NCBI RefSeq assembly: GCF_000337095.1
Contig: NZ_AOIV01000041.1
Location: forward strand, 118,977-182,976
Source of the DNA: Halogeometricum pallidum JCM 14848
Lineage (GTDB): Archaea > Halobacteriota > Halobacteria > Halobacteriales > Haloferacaceae
Reading direction: 5' to 3'
DNA: 64,000 nt
In this document: piece by piece, positions 1-8,973 of the stretch
Layout: every line of letters begins with the position of its first letter
Position numbering within the stretch: position 1 is the stretch's first letter
Program-made: the position numbers and the translations under genes
The notes under the pieces: model-generated
The model's database searches: none
The model's input: the letters and a program-made list of their open reading frames with translations, nothing else
What the model was told of the DNA's origin: nothing

Positions 1-991
1 CCGTGAGCGGGAACGTCTCGGGGTCGCTGACGTACCGTCCCTCGCGGGCCAGCGTCAGCACGTCGTCGATTATCTCGGCCATCCGGTCGGTCAGGTCCTC
101 CAGCGTGTCGACGTACTCGTTGTCGCAGCCCTCCACCTCCCGAAGGAGCGTCAACTGCGCCATCGCGGCGCTCAGCGGGTTCCGAAGGTCGTGGCTGAGC
201 ACGCTGGCGAACCGCTCGAGTTTCTCCTCGCGGCGCTTCCGGCGAGTGATGTCGCGGGCGACGCCGACCGCCCCGCCGAACGACTCGCCGTTCCGCGGCG
301 GCAACAGCGCCATGTGCGACTCGATGGTCCGCTCGCTCCCGTCCGCGCGGGTGACGGTTCCTTCTAGACGCACCGAGTCCTCCTCGGACTCTTGGAGCCC
401 GTGGATGGCTTCGAGATGTTCGCGCGACGTCGAGGAACTGAGCGTCAGTTTGGCCGGGTGCGCGCCGATTAGTTCTTCCCGCGAGTAGCCGGTCAGATTC
501 AGCGTCGCCTCGTTGACGTAGTCGATCCGGTCCCGCTCGTCGAACGTAAACACCGGGTCGGAGATGAGCGAGACGAGCCGCTCGTACCGCTCGAGTTCGA
601 GTTCGTGCTCCTTGCGGTCGGTCACGTCGCGGATGACGTTCACGAGCACCGTCCGGTCGCCGAGGTCGGTCTTCGAGATGTCGATGTCGACCCAGAACTC
701 GGTGCCGTCGGCCCGCTTGGCCTTCCACTCGAAGGTGCTCTCCCCCGTTCGTCGCGCCTCGGCTATCAACTCCTGTGCGCGCTCTTCGGTGTACTCCGGC
801 GGCCCGGCGCTGTACGCCTCGATGGGGAGGTCGCGGAACTCCTCGGGAGTGTAGCCGTACACCTCCTCGACGGCGCCACTGACCGCCAGCGTCTCGCCGG
901 TCTCGGCGTCTCGGACCGTGATGACGTCGTTGACGTTCTCCAGTATCTGGAGAAGTCGTTGATCCGAGTCGGACGCCGCGAAGTCCCTCAT
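1..991 (-). CDS. PAS-domain sensor histidine kinase, 3' end beyond window
   Basis: About 330 residues are visible; the catalytic ATPase part lies beyond the left edge. Reading from the ATG at 991, there are two PAS domains (roughly residues 8-130 and 135-250), each ending in a PAC-like 'RDVTDRK' or 'RDITRRK' motif. The dimerisation H-box follows, with SHDLRNPLSAA near residue 263. No membrane segment is seen, so it is probably a cytoplasmic sensor. The layout matches many haloarchaeal orphan PAS kinases, and no response regulator is adjacent. Its ligand cannot be inferred. The H-box closely resembles that of the kinase at 48718-49815. Confidence 0.9.
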   Translation of the reverse strand, partial: MRDFAASDSDQRLLQILENVNDVITVRDAETGETLAVSGAVEEVYGYTPEEFRDLPIEAYSAGPPEYTEERAQELIAEARRTGESTFEWKAKRADGTEFWVDIDISKTDLGDRTVLVNVIRDVTDRKEHELELERYERLVSLISDPVFTFDERDRIDYVNEATLNLTGYSREELIGAHPAKLTLSSSTSREHLEAIHGLQESEEDSVRLEGTVTRADGSERTIESHMALLPPRNGESFGGAVGVARDITRRKRREEKLERFASVLSHDLRNPLSAAMAQLTLLREVEGCDNEYVDTLEDLTDRMAEIIDDVLTLAREGRYVSDPETFPLT

Positions 992-1080
992 CGCCGGGGT
1001 ATCGGCAGTGGCGCGTTGTAAGTTGTTCGGCTATTCCTCGCCGCGAGATGTGGTTGTTCGGCGGTTTCCGTCGGGAGAAC

Positions 1081-1419
1081 TCAGTACAGCGAGAGGTCGC
1101 CGGTCACCTTGTCGACCAACTCGTCCCGACCCGGCCCCACGGCGAGGCAGGTTACGGTCCCCGGCTCCAACTGGGTGTGCCCCGCGTCCCGGATGATGGC
1201 GTGCGGGAGCCCCTGACGCTCGGCGTCGTCCGCGAGACGGAACAGTTCGTCCTCGCCGTTCGCCTTCAGGACGACCTTCTTCTGTCCGGAACCCTTCCAC
1301 TCCGTCCGCGCCTTTCGGTCGGTGTCCTCGTACGCCGAGAGACTGGCGTGGGCGACCTGCGCGGCAAGTTTGCCGCGGCCCATGCCGAGGTCCGCCCGGG
1401 CGACGATGGCCTGTTTCAT
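1081..1419 (-). CDS. pth2: Peptidyl-tRNA hydrolase, archaeal Pth2 type
   Basis: A 112-residue protein of the usual Pth2 length. It begins with the family's N-terminal strand and basic helix ([20 protein letters not shown], then QVAHAS), and carries the C-terminal [13 protein letters not shown] motif followed by TCLAVGP, which form the active site. The enzyme releases peptides from prematurely dropped peptidyl-tRNA in the cytoplasm. The ATG at 1419 starts exactly at the conserved N-terminus. It lies 45 bp after the permease gene on the same strand, with its own short intergenic gap. The assignment is firm. Confidence 0.96.
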   Translation of the reverse strand: MKQAIVARADLGMGRGKLAAQVAHASLSAYEDTDRKARTEWKGSGQKKVVLKANGEDELFRLADDAERQGLPHAIIRDAGHTQLEPGTVTCLAVGPGRDELVDKVTGDLSLY

Positions 1420-1464
1420 GGGGCGCAGTCGCCGCCCCGGCGGTAAAGCAGTGCCGAGTCGTTC

Positions 1465-2700
1465 TCAGGCGTCGCCGGGGGAGTTCGACCCGCGTCCGCC
1501 GTCCGACGGCCCGTCGTCCTCGTCGGCAGCGGATTCGTCGTCGCCGGCGGTCGAGTCGCCGGCGTCCTCTTCCTCGGAGAACGCCGCCGGTTCGGTCGTG
1601 CCGAGCGACCGGGCGGCGTCGACGTGCGGCGTCAGCGTGTCGCCGTGAACGAGGTCGGTGAAGGTCACTCGCACCACCTCGATGACGAGGACGACGATCA
1701 GGGGGAGCAGGAAGAACCCGTACCAACCCCAGACGATGGGGCCGAGAATGTAGGCGAACAGCAGGAGCCCCGGGTGGAGCTTTCGGCCCGTGATGTAGGG
1801 CTGGATGATGCCCTGCGGCGCGAGGTCCAACACCACGAGACAGACCGCGAGGAAGCCGCCCACGAACGCGAGTTGGTTGCCGGGCGTCTGTATCGACGAG
1901 AGGGCGAGGTATCCTGCTATCGGGATGTACACCACCTTGCTCACCACCAGCGGGATGAGACTCGACACGCCGGTCAGCACCGCGAGGACGAGCGGAATCG
2001 GGATGGAGAGGCCCTGCGGCGCCAGCATGTTCGTCCCGGAGTAGACCGTCGCGGCGATGACCGCCATCACCACGACGAACAGGACGTTGCCGAAGTACAG
2101 CGACTCCAAGTCGGTGTCGACGGCGGCCATGTACTGTCCGGTGGTCGACTCCTTGCTCGCGACGTTGTCGTGGAACCAGCCGACGATGCGGTCGTCGTCG
2201 CGGAGCAGATAGAACGCCATCGCCAGCGCGAGGACGAGGTGCAAGAGCACGTTCACCGCCGTTCCGAGGACGGCGGTGCCCTGCTGGAGTATCGTCTGGA
2301 CGGTCTGCTGGTCCATGCTGAACGACCGCGGCGGGTTCGAGACGAGGTTCGAGAGCGACTGCCACTGCGCGCCCGAGAGCGACTGGATGCCGGTGAACCG
2401 CTGGATGAGCATCCGAATCGGCTCGGGGAGGCTACCGAGGGAAGTCTGGAGACTCGTCGCGACGTGGACGCCCGTGTACAGCAGCAACAGGACGACGGGC
2501 AACACGAACCCGAGTACCGTCGCCCCCGCGGCAACCCCGTCCGAGTCGGTTACTCGACTGATACGGCCGTACAGTGGCCGCGCCGCGTAGTAGGCGAAGA
2601 CGCCGAGCACGAACGTCCCGACGAACGAGTAGACGACGAACCCGAGGACGACGCCGAGCGCCAGGACGTACGCCCACCAGCCGACTCGAGAGCGGTCCAT
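1465..2700 (-). CDS. AI-2E family transporter (DUF20 permease)
   Basis: 411 residues with about seven or eight hydrophobic segments: two at the N-terminus (WWAYVLALGVVLGFVVYSF and a following one), a central soluble loop (about residues 85-160) and the rest towards the C-terminus. This is the pattern of the AI-2E/YdiK family, whose substrates are mostly unknown. The C-terminus is a hydrophilic acidic tail typical of halophiles. The ATG at 2700 (MDRSRVGWW) was chosen because extending upstream would run antisense into dcd. It is divergent from dcd across 171 bp. Autoinducer transport is not implied; export of small solutes is equally possible. Confidence 0.88.
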   Translation of the reverse strand: MDRSRVGWWAYVLALGVVLGFVVYSFVGTFVLGVFAYYAARPLYGRISRVTDSDGVAAGATVLGFVLPVVLLLLYTGVHVATSLQTSLGSLPEPIRMLIQRFTGIQSLSGAQWQSLSNLVSNPPRSFSMDQQTVQTILQQGTAVLGTAVNVLLHLVLALAMAFYLLRDDDRIVGWFHDNVASKESTTGQYMAAVDTDLESLYFGNVLFVVVMAVIAATVYSGTNMLAPQGLSIPIPLVLAVLTGVSSLIPLVVSKVVYIPIAGYLALSSIQTPGNQLAFVGGFLAVCLVVLDLAPQGIIQPYITGRKLHPGLLLFAYILGPIVWGWYGFFLLPLIVVLVIEVVRVTFTDLVHGDTLTPHVDAARSLGTTEPAAFSEEEDAGDSTAGDDESAADEDDGPSDGGRGSNSPGDA

Positions 2701-2871
2701 CGACGACTCAGAGGAGAGCGATGAGAACGACTTCACGTTTCCCACTACTCTCGGCTTCCCGGAAGGTCTTATGCCCGACCGGTCGGATGCGGGCACTGTC
2801 GTTACCCGCGGCCGGTCGATAGGCGACTCCGAGACGAGTCCTTTACATCGCCCCGATGCACCTCTGTCGAT

Positions 2872-3549
2872 ATGATACTGTCCGACGTGGACATCCTCGA
2901 CCGTCTGGGGGAGGGGGACCTCGTTGTCGATCCGCTTGACGACGTGGACATGCAGGTACAGCCGGCGAGCGTCGACCTCAGACTGGGCGAGGAGTTCCTG
3001 GAGTTCCAGCGGACGAACATCTCCTGTATCCACCCGAACCGGGAGAACGAGGTGTCGAAGTACGTCCGAGAGACGCACGTCGCGGAGGGCGAGGAGTTCA
3101 TCCTGCACCCCGGCGACTTCGTCCTCGGGACGACCAAAGAGCGCGTCGAGATTCCGCCGGACCTCCTCGCCACCGTCGAGGGACGGTCGTCGCTCGGCCG
3201 CCTCGCCATCGTCATTCACGCAACAGCAGGAATTGTCGATCCGGGGTACCACGGACAGATCACGCTCGAACTGTCGAACCTCGGCACCGCCCCCGTCGCC
3301 CTCTCGCCGGGGATGCGCGTCTCCCAACTCGTGTTCACCGAGATGAAGAACCCCGCCGAGCGCCCGTACGGCGTCGAACGCGGGTCGAAGTACCAGAACC
3401 AGGAGGGACCGCAGGCCTCCCGCATCGGCTCCGACCCCGAGTTCGCCGCGGCGCGCGCCGAGGCCGAAGCGGACGCGGATGCAGAAACGGAGGCGGGCAC
3501 AGAGACTGACGCTGACGCCGACGGTGCGGGCGGGACGGGGGAGAGCTGA
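2872..3549 (+). CDS. dcd: dCTP deaminase with acidic C-terminal tail
   Basis: 225 residues. It starts [12 protein letters not shown] and carries the dUTPase/Dcd-fold motifs [20 protein letters not shown] (phosphate binding), [11 protein letters not shown] with the catalytic region, and the C-terminal RPYG followed by SKYQNQEGP, which closes over the triphosphate. It deaminates dCTP to dUTP for dTTP synthesis. The enzymatic part ends near residue 190. The rest is a low-complexity Ala/Glu/Asp/Thr tail, an unusual extension compared with typical archaeal Dcd of about 190-200 residues. Its stop overlaps the ATG of the downstream regulator by one base. Confidence 0.95.
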   Translation: MILSDVDILDRLGEGDLVVDPLDDVDMQVQPASVDLRLGEEFLEFQRTNISCIHPNRENEVSKYVRETHVAEGEEFILHPGDFVLGTTKERVEIPPDLLATVEGRSSLGRLAIVIHATAGIVDPGYHGQITLELSNLGTAPVALSPGMRVSQLVFTEMKNPAERPYGVERGSKYQNQEGPQASRIGSDPEFAAARAEAEADADAETEAGTETDADADGAGGTGES

Positions 3550-4457
3550 TGCGGTTCATCGAGGAGATAGTCGTCGACGCGTTCCTCCCCACGTTCCGGT
3601 CGATGCTCGCCGAGGAACTCCGCGACCGGGGGTTCACCCAGCGAGAGGTCGCCGAGGCCCTCGGCATCAGCCAGTCGGCCGTCTCGAAGTACGCCCACGG
3701 CGAGGTGAGCCGCAACGAGGTTTTCTTGGAGGACGAACGGGTCGAAGAACTCGTCGAGCGCATCGCCGAGGGGCTCTCGACGGGCGATATGACGCCCGTG
3801 CAGGCGCTCGTGGAGGCCGAGGTACTGGTCCGACGCTTGGAGGAGGGTGACCTCTTGGCGACGCTTCACGAGGAGGCGATGCCGGCGCTTGCGGAGTACG
3901 ACGGCGCCTTGAGCGTCCACGACCCCGACAGCACGCTCCGGACAGCGGAGCGCGTCCGGTCGTCGGTCCGCCGCGGCCTGCGGACGCTGACGAACGCCAG
4001 CGGATTCGCCGGCCTCATTCCGAACGTCGGCTCGAACCTCGTGGAGTGCCTGCCGGACGCCGACGGCATCGACGACGTGGCGGGCATCCCCGGGCGCATC
4101 TTCGACGTGAAGGGACAGGCGACGGTGCCCGGCGACCCCGAATTCGGCGTGAGCGAACACGTCGCGAGCGTCCTGCTCTCGGCGCGTGAGGCGGGCCGGG
4201 ACGTGCGGGCCGCGGTCAACATCCGGTACGACCCGGACGTCGTCTCCTCGCTCGAAGCCGCCGGCCACGACGCCGTCGAGTTCGACCCCGACGCGCCGGA
4301 GGACCCCATCACCGCCGCCCTGTCCGGTCGGGCGGACCTCTCGGACACGTTCGTGGTGTACCAGACCGGCGCGTACGGTATCGAGGCCATCACCTACGTC
4401 CTCGGCCCGGACGCGCCCGCGGTCGCCCGCGCGGTCCGGGGTCTCCTCGCCGACTAA
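3549..4457 (+). CDS. thiR: HTH-ThiN transcriptional regulator, ThiR type
   Basis: 302 residues. An N-terminal Cro/lambda-type helix-turn-helix lies at about residues 18-45 (FTQREVAEALGISQSAVSKY). A linker is followed by a C-terminal ThiN-like domain from about residue 115 (NVGSNLVECLP, GIPGRIFDVKG, SAREAGRDVRAAVNIRYD). In Halobacteria, HTH-ThiN proteins are described as thiamine-responsive repressors that sense thiamine phosphate through ThiN and lack synthase activity. The thi4 gene lies about 1.3 kb downstream with a palindrome in its promoter, which supports that role. It overlaps dcd by one base and ends one base before the methyltransferase, so the three genes are probably cotranscribed. 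Confidence 0.85.
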   Translation: MRFIEEIVVDAFLPTFRSMLAEELRDRGFTQREVAEALGISQSAVSKYAHGEVSRNEVFLEDERVEELVERIAEGLSTGDMTPVQALVEAEVLVRRLEEGDLLATLHEEAMPALAEYDGALSVHDPDSTLRTAERVRSSVRRGLRTLTNASGFAGLIPNVGSNLVECLPDADGIDDVAGIPGRIFDVKGQATVPGDPEFGVSEHVASVLLSAREAGRDVRAAVNIRYDPDVVSSLEAAGHDAVEFDPDAPEDPITAALSGRADLSDTFVVYQTGAYGIEAITYVLGPDAPAVARAVRGLLAD

Positions 4458-4458
4458 G

Positions 4459-5133
4459 ATGGCGGACGGCGTCACCACCACGCAGGAGTTCTACACGCGC
4501 TACGCGGCGCTGTACGACGACATCGCCCGCCGGACGCCGGGCGTCCGGGGCCTCCGACGCGCCGTCGCCGACGCCCTCGACCCGGCGCCCGGCGATATCG
4601 TCGTGGAGATGGGCTGCGGGACGGGTGCGAACTTCCCCTACCTCCGAGAGCGGGTCGGTCCCGAGGGAACCGTCGTCGGCGTCGACTTCACGCCGGGCGT
4701 CCTCGCCGTCGCCCGGGAGCGAATCCGACGGGAAGGCTGGGAGAACGTTCACGTCGTCCGCGGCGACGCCACCCGCCCACCCGTCGGCGACGCCGACGCC
4801 GTTCTCGCCACGTTCGTCTCGGGGATGCTCGCCGACCCCGCCGCCGCGGTTCAAACGTGGGCCGAACTCGTCGGCCCCGGCGGGAGATTCGCCCTCGCCG
4901 ACTTGGCTCGGACGACGCGGACGCCGTTCACGCCGCTCAACGCGATTTTCAGGGGCGTCGTCCGCGCGTCGTCGCCGCCGGGGACGCGGAGTATGACGGG
5001 GTCGCCGACCGATATCCTCGATTCGCGCCTCGTGGCGGCGCACCGCGAACTGGAGAATCAGTGCGAGGACGTTCACCGGGAGACGCGGGCGCTCGGGTTC
5101 GCTCGGGTGGCCGGCGGGCGGGTGCGGCGGTAG
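4459..5133 (+). CDS. SAM-dependent methyltransferase, class I
   Basis: 224 residues. SAM-binding motif I is clear (VVEMGCGTGANFPYL, residues about 49-63), followed by VVGVDFTPG for the acidic ribose-binding loop and VRGDATRPPV for motif III. The N-terminal YTRYAALYDDIAR resembles UbiE/MenG-like enzymes that methylate quinones or other small molecules, but the substrate cannot be assigned. The ATG at 4459 starts one base after the regulator's stop, an operon-like junction. The C-terminus is rich in Arg and Gly and lacks an obvious extra domain. A link to thiamine metabolism is not supported by sequence. Confidence 0.85.
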   Translation: MADGVTTTQEFYTRYAALYDDIARRTPGVRGLRRAVADALDPAPGDIVVEMGCGTGANFPYLRERVGPEGTVVGVDFTPGVLAVARERIRREGWENVHVVRGDATRPPVGDADAVLATFVSGMLADPAAAVQTWAELVGPGGRFALADLARTTRTPFTPLNAIFRGVVRASSPPGTRSMTGSPTDILDSRLVAAHRELENQCEDVHRETRALGFARVAGGRVRR

Positions 5134-5213
5134 CGACCCGACGCGACCCGGAGCGTAGCGTGCTCTGTGTTAACCAGTAACAATATCCGCGTTCGCCCCG
5201 TAGTTACTACTCG

Positions 5214-5723
5214 ATGTCCAACACGACGCGTCGGACGCTCCTCCGCATGGTCGGCGTCGCGACGACAGTGGGGCTGGCCGGGTGTACTGGAGGGGGCGGT
5301 GGCGAGCGAACGGTCGCCGGGAGCGACTACCCGCTAATCGACGAGTGGTTGACCGAGACGAACGTCGGGGGCGCGGCGGACAACTACGACGGCGAGTTGC
5401 TCGACTGGACCGACCGCGAGACGGTCACCGTCCACGTCGGTACGGAGGGAAATCGGGGTGACTTCGCGTACGATCCGCCGGCAATCGTCGTCTCGGCGGG
5501 GACGGAAGTGACCTTCTCGTGGACGGGCGAGGGGGATGCACACAACGTAGATGCCGAACCGGACGAACAACTCGGGAAGTCCGACTACGAGTTCAGTTCG
5601 GGCGAACCGAAGGCCGGGTCGAGCGTCACCTACCGGAAGACGATGGACGAGGCGGGCGTCGCGTTGTACCACTGCGAACCGCACCTATCGCTGGGTATGA
5701 AGGGAGGAATCGCGGTCAGCTAA
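5214..5723 (+). CDS. Halocyanin, blue copper lipoprotein
   Basis: 169 residues. The N-terminus has paired arginines (TTRRTLLRMVG), a hydrophobic stretch and a lipobox LAGC with Cys24, so it is predicted to be a Tat-exported, lipid-anchored protein outside the cytoplasmic membrane. The plastocyanin-like domain shows the type-1 copper ligands His110, Cys154, His157 and Met162 in the spacing CEPHLSLGM. Halocyanins act as mobile electron carriers in haloarchaeal respiratory chains. It is monocistronic: an 80-bp upstream gap carries AT-rich promoter-like sequence and the downstream gene is convergent. Confidence 0.95.
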   Translation: MSNTTRRTLLRMVGVATTVGLAGCTGGGGGERTVAGSDYPLIDEWLTETNVGGAADNYDGELLDWTDRETVTVHVGTEGNRGDFAYDPPAIVVSAGTEVTFSWTGEGDAHNVDAEPDEQLGKSDYEFSSGEPKAGSSVTYRKTMDEAGVALYHCEPHLSLGMKGGIAVS

Positions 5724-5775
5724 CCCCCGACTGCGGGAACGTGGCGTCGGGCCGTCCGACGGTACCGGACGCCGT

Positions 5776-6702
5776 TCAGTCGTCAGCGGGCGCCGCCGGC
5801 GAGAACTCTATCTCCGGGCCGTCGCGGCCCAGTTCGTCCATGATGGACTGGGCGGCGCGCTTTCCGGAGATGAGCATCGCGCCGAACGTCGGTCCCATGC
5901 GCGGCAGGCCGTTGACGGTGGCGACGGCCATCCCGGAGGCGACGACGCCGGGGTGGACGAGGCCCGTGTTCTCGACCACCGCGTCCTCCGATTCGCCGAC
6001 CCACATGGAGTCGTGGCCGGGCGAGTCGTGCCCGGGGGCGCCGTACTCGCCTTCCTCGGTTTGGTCCATCCCGGTGTTGTGCTCCTTCGCGTGTTCGATG
6101 CCGGGGGCGTCGAGGACGCCGCGTTCGGTCAGTTTCGAGATGACGACGGCGTCGTGGCCGGTGGCGTCGAGGACGAGGTCGGACTCGACGGCGACGGGGT
6201 CGACGCAGGTGAGTTCCCGGGGGAGGGCGTGGACGGGCGTCCAGTTGAGGACGACGCCGCCGACGCGGTGGTCCTCGCGGACGACCACGTCGGTGAACTC
6301 GGTCATGTTCTGGACGTTCGCGCCCGCGTCGCAGGCCGCCTCGATGAGCGCCGAGCAGGCGTGCGGCCCGTCGGCGACGTAGAGGCCGGGGGCCTCCTCT
6401 GCCTCCTCGTAGGGGACGCCGAGTTCGTCCAGCACCGACTGAGCGGGGTCGCGGACGGTCACCTTGTTCATCAGGAAGCCGCCCAGCCAGAACCCGCCTC
6501 CGAGGTAGTTGTTCTTCTCGACGATGGCCACGTCGACGTCGCGTTTGGCGAGTTCCTTCGCCGCCATCAGCCCCGAGGGACCGCCGCCGACGACGATGAC
6601 CTCGGTGTCGATGCGGTCCATGAACTCCTCGGTCCAATCCGACGCGATAGCTCGGGTAACCTGTGCTTCGCTCACGTCCGCGAATCCGCTGAATTCGGAC
6701 AT
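5776..6702 (-). CDS. thi4: Thiamine thiazole synthase Thi4, cysteine (sulfur-donor) type
   Basis: 308 residues from the ATG at 6702 ([14 protein letters not shown]). A dinucleotide-binding GGGPSG motif lies at residues 39-44, followed by the Glu of VEKNN and the [13 protein letters not shown] loop. The C-terminal [12 protein letters not shown] and ISGKRAA motifs complete the Thi4 fold. It makes the ADP-thiazole precursor of thiamine from NAD and glycine. Cys166 in [13 protein letters not shown] aligns with the Cys that donates sulfur in yeast Thi4 and is required in Haloferax Thi4, so this is probably a single-turnover enzyme; many methanogen homologues have His there. A further in-frame start at 6720 is less likely. 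Confidence 0.95.
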   Translation of the reverse strand: MSEFSGFADVSEAQVTRAIASDWTEEFMDRIDTEVIVVGGGPSGLMAAKELAKRDVDVAIVEKNNYLGGGFWLGGFLMNKVTVRDPAQSVLDELGVPYEEAEEAPGLYVADGPHACSALIEAACDAGANVQNMTEFTDVVVREDHRVGGVVLNWTPVHALPRELTCVDPVAVESDLVLDATGHDAVVISKLTERGVLDAPGIEHAKEHNTGMDQTEEGEYGAPGHDSPGHDSMWVGESEDAVVENTGLVHPGVVASGMAVATVNGLPRMGPTFGAMLISGKRAAQSIMDELGRDGPEIEFSPAAPADD

Positions 6703-6714
6703 ACCACCTAGTGT

Positions 6715-6733
6715 TACCACTTGGTACTAAACT
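6715..6733 (-). promoter_or_regulatory. thi4 core promoter with candidate ThiR operator
   Basis: On the minus strand the TATA-like GTTTAGTA (6726-6733) is centred about 28 bp before the thi4 ATG, as expected for a leaderless haloarchaeal transcript. Just downstream is the inverted repeat TACCA-AG-TGGTA (6715-6726), with perfect 5-bp arms. It lies between the TATA box and the start, where a bound repressor would block the polymerase. ThiR as the binder is inferred from proximity; the published ThiR motif was not compared. Confidence 0.5.
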
Positions 6734-6879
6734 GTTCGGGTGGGCGTCGGTTCGGCGGACAATCTCCCGTATCGACGAGAGGAAGAGCGGTGGTCGAACC
6801 GCGCGCCGGTGGGCGGGAGGATAAAACGGCTCTTTGAGCGTACTGAAAGCACTTATCGCGGAGCGACGAACGGCCGACG

Positions 6880-7830
6880 ATGAACCGACGACGGCTGCTC
6901 GGACTCTGCGGACTCTGCGTCTCCGGCGCCGCGGGCTGTCTCTCCGGAGGGTCACGGCCCGGCGACGAGGGGAACGAGACGGAGGCCGACGAGTCCGTTC
7001 GAGGGACGAGCGAACCCGACGGCCGAACGGGAACGGAAACCGACGAACCGACGGGCACCGGAACCGACGAACGGACGAGCGAGACGGCCGAACCACCGCC
7101 GGGAGGCGTCGTCGTCGTCGAGGACGTCGTCGTCAGGAAGGCCGTCAGGTACGAGTCGGTGATGGGCTCCGGCGGCGTCCTCGCGGCCGAGGGGGAACAG
7201 TACGTCGTCGCGTCGGTCCGAACCGACCGCGACCTCTCGCCGTCGTCGTTCGCGTTTCTGGCCGACGACGACTCGTGGGACCCCGGACTCCCCCACACCG
7301 TCGGTGCCATCAACTTCTCCGTCGCGGGGCGGACGGGCGCCCCCCTCGGCCGCGCCTTCGGGAGCGGCGACGAGTCGTATCTGGCGTTCGCGGTCCCCGC
7401 ACCCCTGTCGGCGACCGACCCGCGAATCCGATTCGAGGGCGACGGCACGGAGTGGCCGCTCTCGGCTCGGATGCGGGACCGACTCGCGGCGCCGTCGCCG
7501 CGATTCGACCTCGAGAGCCTCACCGTTCCGGAGGCGGTGTCGCAGGGGGAGACGCTGTCTCTGTCGCTGACGGCGACGAACGTTTCGGATACGGACGGGC
7601 GCTTCCTCGCGGCCGTCTACTGGCCGACGGCGCTGATAGCCGACGACGACGAGTCGCACGTGGTCGAACGGACCGTCGCCGCGAACGACGACGTGACGGC
7701 GTCGCTGGAGATAGACACCGCTCACACCGGGTACGAGGCGGGGCCGGTGACGCTGTCGATTCGCGGTCACGTTTCCGCACAACGAGACATCGAACTGCGG
7801 GACGCCTCGACGGCGTCCGAGACGGGGTGA
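6880..7830 (+). CDS. Predicted secreted lipoprotein of unknown function
   Basis: 316 residues. The signal is MNRRRLLGLCGLCVSGAAGC with lipobox Cys20, and the Arg cluster suggests Tat export. It is followed by a Thr/Glu/Gly-rich linker (about residues 22-75) typical of haloarchaeal surface proteins. The mature part appears to hold beta-rich segments, the last (about residues 210-300) resembling an immunoglobulin-like fold (LSLSLTATNVSDTDGR). No catalytic motif is recognised. A promoter-like AT-rich stretch lies at 6820-6860. It is divergent from thi4 and no functional link is visible. Confidence 0.8.
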   Translation: MNRRRLLGLCGLCVSGAAGCLSGGSRPGDEGNETEADESVRGTSEPDGRTGTETDEPTGTGTDERTSETAEPPPGGVVVVEDVVVRKAVRYESVMGSGGVLAAEGEQYVVASVRTDRDLSPSSFAFLADDDSWDPGLPHTVGAINFSVAGRTGAPLGRAFGSGDESYLAFAVPAPLSATDPRIRFEGDGTEWPLSARMRDRLAAPSPRFDLESLTVPEAVSQGETLSLSLTATNVSDTDGRFLAAVYWPTALIADDDESHVVERTVAANDDVTASLEIDTAHTGYEAGPVTLSIRGHVSAQRDIELRDASTASETG

Positions 7831-7977
7831 CGGCGCGTCCGCCGCGTTCGCTCGACTCGCCGTCGGCGTCCGTGTCCTTGTACGGACGGCGCCCGAGCGC
7901 CGAACCGTTTAGCCCGTCCGGTTCCAACGAGCGTCCATGACGCGACAGTCTCTCAACGGCGGTGGTCGACGGTGAAC

Positions 7978-8973
7978 ATGCTCGTCGACGGCGAGTGGCG
8001 CACCGGCGCCTACGAGAGCACGAACGAGGACGGCGAGTTCGACAGACAGGAGACGTCCTTCCGGAACTGGGTTCGAGACGAGGATGACGCCGAGTTCCCC
8101 GCCGAGTCGGGTCGCTATCACCTCTACATCTCGCGGGCGTGTCCGTGGGCGCATCGGGCGGCGATGACGCGTCGCCTGAAGGGGTTAGAAGACGCCATCT
8201 CCCTCTCCGTCGTCGAACCCGTCCGCATCGACGACGGCTGGGAGTTCTCCGAGGAGTACCCCGACCCCCTCCACGGCGAGGAGTACCTGCGCGATATCTA
8301 CGTCCGCGCGGACGAGGACTTCACGGGCCGCGTCACGGTGCCGGTCCTCTGGGACACGGAAAAAGAGACCATCGTCAACAACGAGTCCCGCGAGATAATG
8401 CGGATGCTGAACACCGAGTTCGACGACCACGCGAAACGCGACGTGGACCTGTGGCCCGAGGGCCACCGCGAGGAGGTCGAAGAGATTCTAGACGACATCT
8501 ACGACCCCATCAACAACGGCGTCTACCGCGCGGGGTTCGCAAAATCGCAGGACGCCTACGAGGAGGCGGTGGACGACCTGTTCGACGCCCTCGACCGCTG
8601 GGAGTCGGTACTTGAGGACAACCGCTTCCTTGCGGGTGACGTGCTCACCGAGGCCGACATCGCCATGTTCGTCACCTTGGTCAGATTCGACCACGTCTAT
8701 CACACTCATTTCAAGTGTAACAGACGGGCGATTCACGAGTACCCGAACCTCTGGGACTACGCGAAGGAACTCGCGCAACTGCCGGGCGTCGAGGAGACGA
8801 TAAATCTCGACCACATCAAGCGCCACTACTACGAGAGCCACGGCGACGTGAACCCCTCGCGAATCGTCGCCACCGGCCCGGACATCGACTTCTTCGAGTC
8901 TCACGACCGGGACCGACTGACGGCCGACCTTCCCGAGTCGTTCCGCGGCGACGCGGCGCCCGCTGACGACTAA
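7978..8973 (+). CDS. Glutathione S-transferase family protein (glutathionyl-hydroquinone reductase-like)
   Basis: 331 residues from the ATG at 7978; a GTG two codons upstream (7972) is also possible. The N-terminal thioredoxin fold carries the Xi-class active-site motif SRACPWAHR with catalytic Cys55. The C-terminal helical GST domain includes LAGDVLTEADIAMFVTLVRFD. Xi-class enzymes reduce glutathionyl-hydroquinones. Haloarchaea are known for gamma-glutamylcysteine rather than glutathione, so the physiological thiol is probably different (inference). The gene is immediately followed by a hairpin element starting one base after the stop. Confidence 0.93.
   Translation: MLVDGEWRTGAYESTNEDGEFDRQETSFRNWVRDEDDAEFPAESGRYHLYISRACPWAHRAAMTRRLKGLEDAISLSVVEPVRIDDGWEFSEEYPDPLHGEEYLRDIYVRADEDFTGRVTVPVLWDTEKETIVNNESREIMRMLNTEFDDHAKRDVDLWPEGHREEVEEILDDIYDPINNGVYRAGFAKSQDAYEEAVDDLFDALDRWESVLEDNRFLAGDVLTEADIAMFVTLVRFDHVYHTHFKCNRRAIHEYPNLWDYAKELAQLPGVEETINLDHIKRHYYESHGDVNPSRIVATGPDIDFFESHDRDRLTADLPESFRGDAAPADD

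Noticed and set aside
1465-3327. Extending the AI-2E permease start upstream to 3327
   Set aside because: It would cover the dcd gene antisense; the membrane protein starts naturally at the ATG at 2700.
7937-7975. A 12-codon upstream frame ending on the GST start
   Set aside because: It overlaps the possible GTG start and could be a leader peptide, but there is no attenuation structure or conserved sequence to support it.
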